Assembly (NCBI GenBank): GCA_024138015.1
Contig: JAMXBB010000011.1
Coordinates: forward strand, 40,894,730-40,958,729
Direction: 5' to 3'
DNA: 64,000 bases
Origin: Lumnitzera littorea
Taxonomy: Eukaryota > Streptophyta > Magnoliopsida > Myrtales > Combretaceae
Below are positions 33,827 to 45,343 of the stretch, one piece after another. The position numbers and the translations under genes were made by a program. The notes under the pieces were generated by a model, which was given only the letters and a program-made list of their open reading frames with translations, was not told the DNA's origin and made no database searches. Position 1 is the stretch's first letter, and every line of letters starts with the position of its first letter.

Positions 33827-34249
33827 TAACTAGGAAGCTTGTCATATCATCTAACATATCTTATGAAATGTAGAAGAGATCTATACAATCTAGAAGTGGT
33901 GTTAATTGTAATAATTTGTGAATTTTTGTGGGTTTTCGATAATGCTATAATATGAATTAATAAAGAAATCAACTTTGAATATAGAGCTTCAGTCGAATTC
34001 AGCTTTTTAGAGAAAACATTGCTTTTGTATTTTTCTATTTGATTTTCGTATTCTCTGATTTTAGAGTTATATAGGCTACTAAAGGAGTTGTTACAAGGAA
34101 TATTCCCCTTGATTCCAATGCTATAATATGTTGACACGTTACCTACCCCATGTGCTACTAAAACTAACAATCTATAGTTGTATTTGTTATTAGGCATTGA
34201 ATATAGGCTAAGGCCATTTTATTATTTAAGCCTATTTACTCATCATCAG
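33823..34249. other. Non-coding stretch left of the gypsy fragment
   Basis: A 116-codon minus-strand frame (33847-34197) shows no recognisable domain and is AT-biased; not called as a gene. Confidence 0.5.
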
Positions 34250-35190
34250 AGTGTAAGGCCCAAGCCGTTCTTATTACTATTGAAAGCACTAGCTTGACCA
34301 AACAATACTTTAATTTCTTTCCCAACATGATAAACTTTGTGTTCTTCTAACTTCAACTTTCACGAAACACTAACCCTTCCTCTTGTCGTACAACATCATC
34401 CCCTTCTTGTGAAACTTTTGTTGACAAGGGTAGATCAAGAGAAATCGCAAAGTTATGTCTTCATAAAATTCTTAAGTAGCTTCATAGTTAGGTTTGTTTC
34501 GTCATTTAATTAAGACCATGTTTGTTCTTGCAAGCCCCCTTTTTACTGATTTTTGATTGAAGATGTCTTTAGGCTCCAACTCTTCATCATCCATGACTAG
34601 ATGATCGAAATTTTCAAGGCATGTATGCCTTTAACTGAGAAACGTGGAAAATAGGGTGTACGATAGAACCTATAGGTAGATCTAGCTTGTAAGAAACCTC
34701 ACCAACCTTTTCAATAACCTTATACAACTCGTAATACTTAAGAGATAGCTTGTTTGCTCAATTGTTCTTCAAGCTTTGTTATTTGTAGGGTTGTACCTTA
34801 ACTAGTGCTGGATCCCTACTTTGGAAGCTTCTTTCTGTTTGGTTCTTGTCTACTATAGCTTTTATCCTTTCTTGAGCCCTTTGTAGGTGAAATATGAGTA
34901 CCTTGATAGCTTGCTCATGTTCTCTTAACATTCTATCCATAGCTCCTATCCTTATGTCTTTAGGTACATATGGCAAATGAAGGGTGGTAGGTTGTCATAA
35001 AGTACCTTAAAGGGAGTAGTGTGGGTGTGCGAGTAATAACTAGTGCTATAGCACCGCTCTACTAAGGCTAAAAATTCACTCCACCACCTAAGATTCTCAC
35101 CTGTCATTTAGCGTACGTAAGTTTCCAAGCATCAGATCACCACCTTCGTGTAGCCATCAGTTTTGGGGTGGTAGGCTGTTAACAACTAGA
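34250..35190 (-). pseudogene. Chromovirus integrase C-terminus and chromodomain-like end (antisense)
   Basis: From right to left on minus: TDGYTKVV..CLETYVR (catalytic glutamate region, normally HPQTDGQTEVVN), GENLRWWSEFLAL, SHTHTTPFKVLYDNLPPF, then the frame open at 34779-34976 (REHEQAIKVLIFHLQRAQER ... RSFQSRDPALVKVQPYK), KLSLKYYELYKVIEKVGEVS, YKLDLPIGSIVHPIFHVSQL, and finally VLIK-x-RNKPNYEAT(W)E, a decayed chromodomain end. The order is canonical. Stops and frame changes are frequent. The N-terminal integrase, RT and LTRs are missing here, so it is a 3'-end fragment. Confidence 0.85.
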
Positions 35191-35529
35191 TATCTACTTC
35201 CTACAATGTAAAAAACTCACTAATTGGTATCAAGTAAGTGCATTTGGTGAAATTATAGTATAAATAAAATGGATGTGAGTCTGAGTATCGATCCTATGAG
35301 GAACCATATATGTGAGAACCTAAGTTACTAGTAAGCTACCTTAAATTCCCAATTATCAAACTTTACAATGGGTAAATGATTGTGATTAAATAGGAAAGAT
35401 GAATAAAGGACAATAATTAAAGTTAGAACAATAAAATAAATAAAAAACAAATAAAATAACTAAACCAATTAAAACTAAAACTAATAAACAAGCATGATTC
35501 AATTAAAATAAGAGCACATGAACCTTTCT
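35191..35529. other. Unassigned stretch between two gypsy fragments
   Basis: AT-rich, no domain; probably an inserted or recombined piece that separates two different antisense lineages. Confidence 0.4.
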
Positions 35530-36700
35530 TCTATTGAATGGCCTTAGCTTTAGGATTTATCTTGAGTTTTTGTGTCATGAAATCTTTGGGTATGTTGAGC
35601 ATATTAGAAGGAGGCTATGCAAATACATAAGCATTCTTCTTAAGGAAATGCACTAATTCTTGTCGTAGGTTGGAGATAAAGATTTTCCAATCTTGGTGTT
35701 CTTTTCTAGGTCTTCTCTAAGTTGTATTTCCTCACTCCCTTCATTCAATATCTCCATATCTTCGGTGTTTCGATCTGGATTTGCCTTAATGTGGAAAACT
35801 TCCTCATGCTTGAGGCCTTTCAAGTATAAAGACCTTGTGAGCTATTGATCTCTGATACATACTTCAACTCTAGTTAAAGTAGGAAACTTCTCTTTCAAGT
35901 GCATCGTAGACAAAACCATGTCGAACAAGTTCTAGCTCGATTGACTTGTTATGATGTTATATGGACACCGGCATTCAACTATCAAAATGTCAACTCTATC
36001 CTCTTTTATATGCCTATCATCTTTGATCTAGATGGGGAATAGCTGGTTATAGAAAGCATACAAATCATGGTCGTATGTCCTTAATTAACTCTTGATCTTA
36101 GACTTCATTTGGTAAAAGGCATGTTGGAAAATTATGTTTGCTAAACTTCCAGTGTTGACAAGGATCTTCCTAAATTCAAAGTTTGCAATCCTCATGTTGA
36201 TAACTAACGTATCATTATGGAGTGTTTGGATGCCCTCAAAATATCTTTCTAAGAAATATATTAAATTTTCAACCTTTAACTTTTTGCCTTGCACATTGTG
36301 AACATAATCGATGGCATTAGTCTAACTCAAAGAGAAAGATTGACCTTAATTAGAAGGTTCACCAACTATGGAGTTAATAACACCATTTGGAGCCCTATTG
36401 TTGTTATCATTATCATCTTCTCTATCATTTTTTTCTAGCTTGATTAGGTCGTTCATCTCAATCTTCATCATTTCTCCTCTTCTAAGTTGGTCGCTCAATA
36501 TTCTCTCCATCATGGGCTAAAGACTTCCTTAAGCAACCTCTCTATGTAGCATCTTCTATGGTATTTTTAAGTTGGATACATTCATCAGTGTTGTGACCTC
36601 TATCATAATGGAAGTTACAATACTTATTCGAATTCCTTCGAAATGGGTTCCCTCTCATCCTTTCAAGCCATTACAATCTTCACTAATTTCTATCTTCGAT
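35530..36700 (-). pseudogene. TAT-like gypsy gag zinc knuckle and protease (antisense)
   Basis: On minus, right to left: a CCHC-type knuckle reading C-x-FHYDRGHNTDECIQLKNT (about 36550-36625, partly in shifted frame), a charged linker, then the open part 36085-36294 with HNDTLVINMRIANFEFRKIL followed by VNTGSLANIIFQHAFYQMK, the TAT-type retropepsin in which VDTGSSADI would be usual (here N replaces the catalytic D). Next comes NIIT-x-x-SSxNLFDMVLSTMHL, matching the LGRP..LN..ST..L..K(F/Y)P segment after the protease. The family assignment follows from the RIANF/ILVD.GSSADI signature. Broken by stops; no RT is visible. Confidence 0.78.
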
Positions 36701-36745
36701 AAGAACGTCAGATATAGGGCAATTGAGGGGAGTATAGATGGAGAA

Positions 36746-37641
36746 TGATGCGAATTAGCCTCTGATTATATCCAAGCCAAGGCAGACTTATTCGAAGCTG
36801 AGGCTTATCAAAGCTTGAGCAAAAGCTAGAAGAGCGAGAGGAAGGAAGATAAACACTTTGCATTAAGTCTGTTATCAGTCGAGGTGCCGAGATACCACAA
36901 GGCCAAGTAATTGAGACCAAAGAACCACTCGGCACAGCATCGAAAGACTTGTGCCAACTGATTCTAGGACTCGGCAATTATGGGTTGACCTTTTTGGTGT
37001 CTCAGCCAAACATTGCAAGACTTCAGGGACTCCTTCCTGAACCCGTACATCCAATTGCCGACCCCGTTCGGTTCAGATACTACTCATTCCAGGACATGCC
37101 GAGTGACTGTATGTCGACTCCCCTTGTAAAACGTACAGTTTTGTATTCTTATACATTATTTATAGTTTTACCACTAAAGTTTAGGACTTGCTATAAATAG
37201 CAATATCTGTAAACATCAAAAGACGGACGTCAATATATACAAAATTAGATAGAAAGTATATTCCTGCGTTTTGTAATCTTTCCCTTTTCGAGCAAGGCTA
37301 CTCTTGAGCTAGCATTACTAGATTATCGAGTATAGATCAAACTCTTTAATCGTCCCTATGTTCTTATCGATTTTATCCTCAAGATTGTAGCGAAGCCCTT
37401 CATTTGAGCGAGTTAGTGAGTCATATCTAACTCTCATTTGAATCTTGAGTGACATTTAGTGTTTGTGAGTTGTATCGAACCCTATTTCAAGCTTAAACCC
37501 TTGATTGTGTTTTTGTTTTGGTGAGTTATATCCATTCACATTCATTATAAAAAACTTCCTATTCTTCGTACCTATTTCTTTTGGAATCTCAAATACCCAT
37601 TCTGGGTTTTCCCAACCTGCTGCCATCGCCATTCCTTATCA
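36746..37641 (+). repeat. LTR in sense orientation, 896 bp
   Basis: Starts TGATGCGAATTAGCC, ends TTCCTTATCA, and is followed after 3 bp by a primer binding site, so it is the 5' LTR of a plus-strand element. Promoter TATA: TTGCTATAAATAGC at about 37188-37201. Its downstream leader contains repeated GTGAGT(C/T)(A/G)TAT segments. A purine-rich tract (36727-36745) also precedes it, which a 5' LTR does not need; it may belong to an older neighbour. Confidence 0.78.
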
Positions 37642-37644
37642 TCT

Positions 37645-37661
37645 TTGTATCAGAGCTTTGG
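37645..37661 (+). promoter_or_regulatory. Primer binding site (initiator tRNA-Met type)
   Basis: TTTGTATCAGAGCTTTGG: one base differs from the plant TGGTATCAGAGC PBS core, and it lies 3 bp after the LTR end. Confidence 0.85.
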
Positions 37662-37849
37662 GGAAACACGCGTGTTAGTGTTCTTTAGAGTTTGATTCAT
37701 GGTTTATATGTCTTTGTCAATCATTGTTCTGTAGTGTAGAGTGTTGTTTGTAGTAGTCGTGTTTGTTAGTAGTAAGCAGCTGCGGAAGTTGAGTAATGGT
37801 TGTTTCTGGGTTATTGTAATTGTGTTTTTTTGTTTGTTCGATTTTTCTA

Positions 37850-38990
37850 GAAATTTACTGTACGTACAAGAATGTCAGAGGACTGTCAACAACACTGGTG
37901 ATAGTCCTTGTGGAAGCTTAAGGAAATGTGTTAATAACTTGGAATATCAAATTCAAAATCTTACCAACTTTATTTAGGACCTTACTGAGTTAGTCAGAGG
38001 CCACAGACGTAATGGCGGAGAAGAAAGCAAACACCTACCAATGGAAGTGGTTCCAGTGATCTTGATAATGATGAATGATAGCCGAGAAGAAGAGAACACC
38101 ATCTAATGTCAAGAAGAGCTAATGACAGGAGTGTTGACATTAGCCCGGAGAAGAGAATCGAGGTTGAGAGGAGATGTAGCCAAGTAGAGCTCTGACAGAA
38201 GTGGCCAAACCAAGGTGAATCGACCAACTTGGAATGGAAGGGATGAACCCTGAGCTCCTAGCCAAAGACTTGACAATGTCAAGCTGAAATTGCTAACCTT
38301 CAGTAGAAGTAACTAACCTAAAGAATTCCTTGACTGGGTTCCCCGATTTGAGAAGTTGTTTGAGTGCTATGAGTGTGATGAACAAACAAAGGTTAAGCTA
38401 GCTTCATTATTCCTTGTTGAGTATGCAAGCTTTTGGTGGGATAAGTTGGTTGCCAAGCGGGATGCTAAAGGAGAAGAGCTAATCAGAACATAGAGGCTTA
38501 TGAAGAGGTTGATGAATTAGTGCTTCGTGCCGACTTACTTCAAACAGGAGATGCTCTATGCTTTCTAACACCTGAGATAAGGTCGAAATACTGTTGAAGA
38601 GTATTTACAAGAGTTTGAGACCTAGATGACGAGATGTGAGATTGTCGGACTATAGGATCGCATCATTGTTAAGTTCTTGAGTAGACTCTGAGATGAAATT
38701 GCCGACATAGTTGAATTGCAAGCGTTCAAATTTTTGGATGAGCCAATTAATTTTGCCTTAAGAGTAGAGTGATAGAAGAGAAAAAGGTAATCAGAGGCCA
38801 ACTAGCCAACCTCAATAAGGTAGCCCTGAGCTTGAGAAGTATGTCGAGAGAAGGCAAGAAAGGAAGATAGAGAAAAGAAAGCTTGGCCAACTGATCCATG
38901 TCGAGAAAATGAATGTACTCGACAACAAGGCTTAAGAAGTGAAGTGCTTCAAGTGCTTAGGCTACGGTCACATTGTGTCCCAATGCATGA
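37850..38990 (+). pseudogene. gag with CCHC zinc knuckle (sense element)
   Basis: Plus-strand gag relic downstream of the PBS. An N-terminal part reads SLRKCVNNLEYQIQNLTNFI. The Retrotrans_gag core starts near 38310: EFLDWVPRFEKLFECYEC, QTKVKLASLFLVEYASFWWD (the WW box), VPTYFKQEML, TVEEYLQEFE, TRCEIVGL, IIVKFLSRL, DEIADIVELQAF, FLDEPINFALRVE, exactly the order in plant gypsy gag. The zinc knuckle is intact at about 38941-38985: CFKCLGYGHIVSQC (C-x2-C-x4-H-x4-C). Numerous stops break the frame. Confidence 0.9.
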
Positions 38991-39140
38991 ATAAAAGGGT
39001 CAAGGTCTTGAAGAGTAAAGGGCCTGAGGCTCAAATTGATAAAAGAAGATGTCTATTCCGAGGACCTAGATAAACTCTTAGCTACGGCCACACGAGCTAA
39101 CTAGAACGTAGATCCTACATAAAGGGAAAATTTATTTCAC

Positions 39141-39545
39141 ATGCAGTTCCTAGTGAATGGGAAGACCTGTTCCCTAGTTATTGATGGAGGTAGCAACACC
39201 AACATCATTTCTGCTGAGTTAGTAGAAAAGATGAGATTGTTGACCTACCTGTACCCCGGACCTTATGAATTGAAATGGTTTAATGACAAGGGTATGGTCC
39301 ATGTGCATAAAATAATGTGGATTGCATTCAAGGCAGGGTAATATGAGGATGAGATCGATTTCGACGTGGTGCCTATGAATGTTGAGAATCTACTTCTTGG
39401 CCGACCATGGAAGTTTGATCGGAAAGTGATCTATGATGAATTCCTTAACACTTACATTGTTCGAAAGGATGGGAAGAGCTATCTCTTAACCCTGATGAGC
39501 ATTGAGAAAATCCAGAGACACTCGGTACCCATGGTAAAGTGAAAA
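39141..39545 (+). pseudogene. Retropepsin of the sense element (truncated downstream)
   Basis: The frame at 39141-39341 gives FLVNGKTCSLVIDGGSNTNI, with the active-site D-G-G-S typical of this gypsy group, then VEKMRLLTYLYPGPYELKWF and VHVHKIMWIAFKAG; after a TAA the domain goes on as YEDEIDFDVVPMNVENLLLG and RPWKFDRKVIYDEF. RT, RNase H and integrase do not follow: the element is cut at 39625 by the antisense LTR that starts at 39626. Confidence 0.92.
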
Positions 39546-39625
39546 GGGAGAAGGAGCTTATTTGGCATCTTGGCCCGTGCTCAACGCTTAACATCGAGGA
39601 CGACTATATCCAAGCCGAGGTAGAT

Positions 39626-40474
39626 TGTTATGAACCATGACCAAGAACAGATAAGGCTGGTTGGTGGATGGGTCTAAGCTTGTAGAAAGCTTGAAAAGGG
39701 TTAATGGGGAAAGGTATGAAAGGAGGGAAAAAATGACTAATGAAGCAGTAAGAAAAAACCCACGAACAGTTCCGAAGGATATGATGCACTAATGGAACTT
39801 CTGAGGACTCACGATATAATTCGATATGATGCACGAATTAGTCTAATGAGGTTACTTGCCACCTAACCTTGCTTAAGGGAAAGGATAAGAGTAACGCCGA
39901 GAGTAAACAACAATGTTTATGCAAGGAAGAAAGTACTCAAAAGTACTCAAAAGTGTATTGGAGATAATCTGATCATTTACATCTATAAGTACAAAGATAT
40001 TTATACCTGTAAGTTAGGACAACTTGCCCCAAAGGGAAAAGACAAAAATGACATTTCCTAAAGAAGCAATGTACAATATGCAAAAGGATAATATACAAGG
40101 AAAACAATCATTGGTGCTATAGATTCTATATATGATATTGTATACGTGACGATGCTGTATTGGTGAGGTTGTTAGGAGATGTAGACAAAAAAATATGGAT
40201 AGATTGGCTTGTTCGAGTAGGGATGGCTTAGTCAGTTTGGATTCTCTATTTCTCGTTTTTTCGGTAAGGATGATGCCAAGTGATTGGTCGACTTGGCGCT
40301 AAAGAGTAAGCATCAACTCAGCATACCATAGAATAATAGGCGGTCATATAGTACGACATTAAAGGTGACTCGGCCTCAATAGGAGTTGGTTAGAACAAAA
40401 GGATTCATCTTGCTAGCCCCTTTAGTCCTCGAGCTCAATTACAGGTTAGAGATTTGGTAGCCCGATTCTCATCA
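39626..40474 (-). repeat. 3' LTR of an antisense gypsy element
   Basis: On minus it starts TGATGAGAATCGGGC at 40474 and ends GGTTCATAACA at 39626, about 849 bp. A purine tract AAAGGGAA directly precedes the sense start, and the end of the integrase region lies just before that, fixing it as a 3' LTR. It is the same family as the solo LTR at 21168-22036 (collinear over the full length). TATA on minus GGTATAAATATC at about 39996-40008. Confidence 0.92.
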
Positions 40475-41715
40475 TTCCCTTTAGGTTGTTTTGGATTTAG
40501 GATCAAATTTGAATGTTGTTCACTTAGTTCTCCGTTAGGGTGATATGGACTAAGGTCGACAATGTTGAAGGTGTCAAAAACCTTATAGTCCTCAGGTGAT
40601 TCCAACCCGTAGGCATTGTCACTAATTTTCTAGAGGATTCTGAAAGGTCCTTCCGCTCTTGTAGATAATTTGTTATTCCTCTTGTTCGAGAACTGTTCTT
40701 TGCTGTGGTGTAACCATACCAAGTCTCTCGGTTGAAATTGTTAGGTTGACCTACCCTTGGTCTTTTCTTGCATTCTTCTAGCAGCTTACTTGATGTGTCG
40801 AGTGACCTTATCATAAATGTTTTGAAGAGATTGTGCTCTGGTCGAGGCGTCAGGGTCCTCTTACATGGGTGCTGGTATAGGGGCGTGGTCGAGGGGCAAC
40901 TTGGCTTTGAATCCATAGACCACTTTGAAGGGAGTTTGCTTAGTGGTGTCGTGTATGGTTCGGTTATAGGTGAACTCAATCACTGGTAGGCAGACATCCC
41001 AATCAACTAAGTTCTTGCTTACTGCAGCTCGAAGTAGTGAACCCAAAGTATGATTAACTACCTCTATTTGGCCGTTAGTTTGAGGATAACATGAGGTACT
41101 GAAGAGTAATTTGGTTTCCAGCCGACACTACAAGGTTATCCGGAAATGGCTTAAGAACTTCGGGTCTCTATCGGAGACTACATTTCTTGGCTCGCCATCT
41201 GTTCGCATAACCTCCTGTAAGAAAAGAGAAGTAATAGCAGAAGTGTCATTAGTTTTGGTGCAAGGTACGAAGTGTGCCATCTTACTGAGCTGACCTACGA
41301 CGATCATTACAGAATCTTTACCTTAGGCAGTTTATGGTATTCCGAGAACAAAGTCCATGCTCAATTCAATCCATGGCCTCGTTGGAATAGGTAGGGGCAT
41401 TGCTTTCCCTTGTTTAGCTCGGTACTTGGTCTTTTTGCACATAGCATAGCTTTCGACAACTTGGTGTATATCTCTTTGTATTCTCGACCAAAAGAATTGG
41501 CTATTTAATAGTTCACAAGTCCTCCTCTTCCTAAAGCATCTAGAGAGTCCTTCGTTATAGGCATCCCTAATTAATAATTTCCGTAGGGAATAAGTCGGCA
41601 CGCACAGTTTCCACCCTCGAAACAGGTAGCCATCCTCTACATAATATTCATCAATTGTCCTCCCATCCATGCATCGCGAAATTATTGGTTCGAAATGTAG
41701 ATCTTCGGTGTAAAC
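40475..41715 (-). pseudogene. Integrase of the antisense gypsy element
   Basis: On minus, right to left: YYVEDGYLFRGWKLCVPTYS, LRKLLIRDAYNEGLSRC (the decayed HHCC module), CELLNSQFFWSRIQRDIHQV, VVESYAMCKKTKYRAKQGK, PRPWIELSMDFVLGIP-like text starting the core, DSVMIVV..LSKMAHFVP, AITSLFLQEVMR, PRNVVSDRDPKF (second catalytic D), SCYPQTNGQIEVVNHTLGSL (catalytic E), NLVDWDVCLPVIEFTYNRTI, TPFKVVYGFKAKLPLDHAPI, then RDLVWLHHSKEQFSNKRNN and a GPFRILE segment. The open parts are 41332-41670 and 40861-41046. The RT side is missing, so only the 3' third of the element remains. It lacks a visible chromodomain. Confidence 0.93.
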
Positions 41716-43240
41716 TTTTAAATTTTTTGACCTAACATCTGGAGTAGACTTTAGCGAGTTAGATATTCCTAAGAGTCGATAAGGCTAGTTAAGATGAAAA
41801 TCCTAAGATAATAACCGAAGATGTAATCACGTATAAAATTTTTGGACCCTAAATGTATATAAATACTAGAAATTATACTCAAAAGTGACAAAACCCTAAA
41901 ATTATAACTTTAAGATTATAAAAGTATTAGGTCACTATAATCAATTCTAAAACCCTAACTATGATTATAAAAGGGAGATTTAAGGAAAAGATGAAGAACT
42001 CAGTAGTGGCACTATTTATAAGCCATTAGCTTATAAGAGTGACAGGGAGACGAGTCTGGAATTGGAGATTTACCTATGATGGAAAGCCTCTATGAAAATA
42101 GAAAGTCAAGGAGAAAAACTGTGAAGGTAAAGGGGCATATTTACAACACAGTATTCAAATTTACGAACACTAACTAAGATAAAAAAAGACAACTATTTAT
42201 AGCAAATTGGCAACAACTTATGGGAGGGAAATTAATTATCTCAAAAGTTAAGAAGTAATAATTCTACACAAGGAGTTTATGGAAAAAGAACTTATTAGAG
42301 TATCTTCATTGATGCTTCTTGACACTAGTTTCAAGAGGTGAAGGACCTCATATTGGGTTTGTAAACTTTTTAGAGTCCTTGATCTAGGGCCCCAAAAAGT
42401 TGCCATTCTATTTTTTTTTTTTTTTAAGTGTTGTTTTTATTAAAAGTTTGTGTTGTGGGTTGTATAAATAATATAAATAAATATTAAGGATCTCTATTTA
42501 AAAACTTCATGAAGAAAGTAGAAAGGTCCTTAAAAAAAGAGATAATTGAATTATTGATGTAGCATTTAGAAATTTTAAACGAGGTTCTTATGGATGGGAA
42601 TACTTTTAGTAGAATTGTTTATTATTAATGAAAGGTTGAAGATTAATCTATGGACACGGTGATTGTGAAAATTTCTAAAGAGGAACATGGCTGGAATGAA
42701 AAAATTTACTTAAAGATGAATGAGAAAAATATTTTCAACTTATGGAAATGATACAAGATTGCTTATATTGTTTGCACGAGAATGAGCCAGAGATATTTAT
42801 TCTAAAAATCTAAAAATATATATATATATATCAAGTGAGGAAAACTAGAGATTATTTTAGAAAGGAAACGAAAGAGAACTCACTAATGATGTTGAGACTT
42901 TTTCTATTTAAAGATTGGAGTTAGGAGTGAGACTTATTTACAAGGTGATAACTTGAAAAGAAAATGATCCTTGAACTCACAAATTTTTTTTTTATTTTTA
43001 ATTAATTAATTAATATTTTATTTTTTTATTTTTTTGTGTGTATGTTACAATAATGTAAACAGATGCATGAAAATGGCATACAGATGCAAAAAAGTTAAAG
43101 TTGGCAGATGATCTTATGATATGGCAAAAACTATATTTTATTGCAGCTCTTGGAATCTCATTGCATCAAACTTTATCTGATTACATCATCGGAAATAACC
43201 TAAGTTTAAACTCTCTCTGTTGTTCTAACTTGATTTAGCT
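41716..43240. other. AT-rich stretch, no gene recognised
   Basis: Contains a TATATAAATACTAG promoter-like sequence near 41858 followed by AAAACCCTAAAATT and AAAACCCTAACTATG, an arrangement seen in LTR leaders, but no LTR ends could be defined. Poly-T tracts at 42411-42425 and 42988-43035, and (TA)n at 42813-42830. Confidence 0.45.
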
Positions 43241-43249
43241 CCTGTCTTC

Positions 43250-44260
43250 CTTCTCCTCTTGGTACATGGCGCCTCCAATTCTTTGGCTCTTTCCTGAGCC
43301 TTCCTTAATTGGGCCTCCAAGGCTTCAACTCATTGATTAGATTCTTTGCCGCAGTTTTTCCTCAATTCTTTCTTTTTCCCTTCATTCATGAGAAGTACCT
43401 CCACATGGGCCTCAACTTACTCCATATTGAAGGCTAGTGTTTGCTAGTCTTGGCTGGATCACCACCAGAACTCTCTATGGCCTTTCACCAGTCTTTTGGG
43501 GTTGCTGGGCAATATACTCTAGTGTAGCCCGGTATTTACACTTTTCTCCCAGTATATATCCCACATTTAGGGTAGGGACCGTGATGCACTTGTCCTACAA
43601 GACCTTGATATCCTAGAGTCTTGTTGCTTCATCAACTACTAAGATATGGGATCATGAAAGTTGAGGGTAATTGCGTCAAGTGATGGCCTTCAAACTATGC
43701 CTTGAAGGGCCCTACCTATCTTATTATTGAGGTTGGGTAGTAACCTATAGGCAGTTGAAGCCGATTAAAGAGACTACTTCAAGACCTTCACATCGCTGAA
43801 TCATTTTGGAGGCCGAATACCATCCAGCCCATAGGATTTTTTTGCATGGAATTACTAGATGGCTTTGACCTAATAGCGAGGGGCAATGTCCTCAGATAAT
43901 TTGATCCTCTCAGCAAAGGAGTCAATAAGGTCAGTTGTTCGGGAGAACTCCTTGCGGGTAAAGTTAAGTCCGTGGTTTTGCATATAACTGACGCACCAGA
44001 CAATAATTAGTGCCATGTTGGTTTTCAATTCTCCATGTTTCTTGTCATGGAGATTATTAAGGGACCGGATTTGTTCTACTAAGTGGTCTAGGATTTAGCA
44101 ATTCCCTTCCAAGATACTGAGTCACTGATTTTGCAACCCTCTATTGCATGTGAAAAATTCCGTTCAGGAATAGAGTGGTCCCAAAGGCTGCTAGAATATA
44201 AGCGTTGATTCAATGCTTTTGCCAAATTTTAGGGTCCATACAAAAGAGTTTCTACTTCTC
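43250..44260 (-). pseudogene. Unassigned decayed protein-coding relic (antisense)
   Basis: On minus a single frame keeps protein-like composition over about 300 codons despite scattered stops, most of them one transition away from W, Q or R codons. Readable parts: LDHLVEQIRSLNNLHDKKHG, ELKTNMALIIVWCVSYMQNH, GLNFTRKEFSRTTDLIDSFA, ERIKLSEDIAPRY, FHAKKSYGLDGIRPPK and FSDVKVLK, then, after less clear sequence, a charged heptad-like C-terminus (VEALEAQLRKAQERAKELEA in a shifted frame near 43260-43320) with a basic tail. I do not recognise the family. It has no RT, integrase, DDE or gag motif that I can name. Candidates are an accessory ORF of a retroelement or an old nucleoprotein-like insertion of a non-retroviral virus; neither is supported beyond general appearance. 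Confidence 0.45.
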
Positions 44261-44527
44261 ATTGTAACTGCATTGGGTTGTGAACCAAGTAAGGAGATCA
44301 CCTACTTTAATAGCCTTTTCATTAAAATCTGTCAAGGCCTTGTTTACTTCGAACTCATGAACCCCCAAGAGTTTATTAAAATTTTTATTGGGCTTGTCTT
44401 AAGACCTGAGATATATATACCATCTTCAATAGATGGGGCCTTCAACAATTTGGAATATTCTTTGATTGTCGAGGTCAAATGGTGTGGGTCAAAGTGAAAG
44501 ACTACAATTTTACCATTCCAAAAAGTG

Positions 44528-44602
44528 AGTTTTATACGAATATAGGTTTTTTTTCGAAAAATATTACGAAAAAAGACCTCATATAAAAAATATTACCAAT
44601 AT
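44528..44602 (+). repeat. Left terminal inverted repeat of the MULE
   Basis: Starts AGTTTTATACGAATATAGG and ends AATATTACCAATAT. The reverse complement of the right end aligns along its full length, with shared cores TATA(C/T)(G/A)AATA(T/C)AGG, AAAATATTACG and AATATTACC. Confidence 0.93.
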
Positions 44603-45097
44603 AGTATAGCGAAAACGTATGCACTTAAACACTTAAACTTAAGGCGCATGCATGCAGTTATAAAATCTAAAACTAAAAACATACATATTGCATGTGTCCT
44701 CAGTATATCACATATAAATACCCTAATGTGTGTGGTCAGATTTCATTTTCACCTCAACTAAATTCTGAAATATATAAAACATTGAGAAAACTAGAGGAAA
44801 CCTAAAGTTAAAGTTTTGGTCTAATTTTTCACTTCAGTGTACATCTGGAACAGGTAATAATTCATAACTTGCATTTGTAAATTTTTTTTTGTAATCTTAG
44901 TAGTAATCCACATTAAAGAAAAAAAATTGTTACTAAATTACGTATATTGAGTAGTCTTAGATATACTGTAAGTTATGTAAATTATTAATCTTTCATGAAA
45001 ATTTATTATATTTTATCTGCATTAAAGCATTTTTTGTGTTTTGATAGATAAGTTATATGAATATGGGTATGAAAAATTTGGAAATATAGATTGAAAT

Positions 45098-45121
45098 TGT
45101 TATATATATATATATATATAT
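45098..45121 (+). repeat. (TA)n microsatellite inside the MULE
   Basis: About 11 TA units upstream of the transposase start. Confidence 0.95.
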
Positions 45122-45343
45122 TGGCGTTTATAATATGTTAGGTTGAATTAATGAGTTAAAGTTAGGTAGTATGTGATGCAGTTTAACGAGATGACTTTGT
45201 GCATCTTGTTAAGTTGTTACTTGGTATGTAAATGAAGTTTTTAGTGTCATTTAAATATTTGGTTCATCGTGACATTATTAGGGTGGAAATAGCAAATTAC
45301 GTGAAAGTTATTGTGTATACAAACGGATACAAACGGAAATATA

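Noticed and set aside
33847..34197. 116-codon minus-strand frame
   Set aside because: No domain; adjoining sequence is repeat-derived and the frame is AT-biased.
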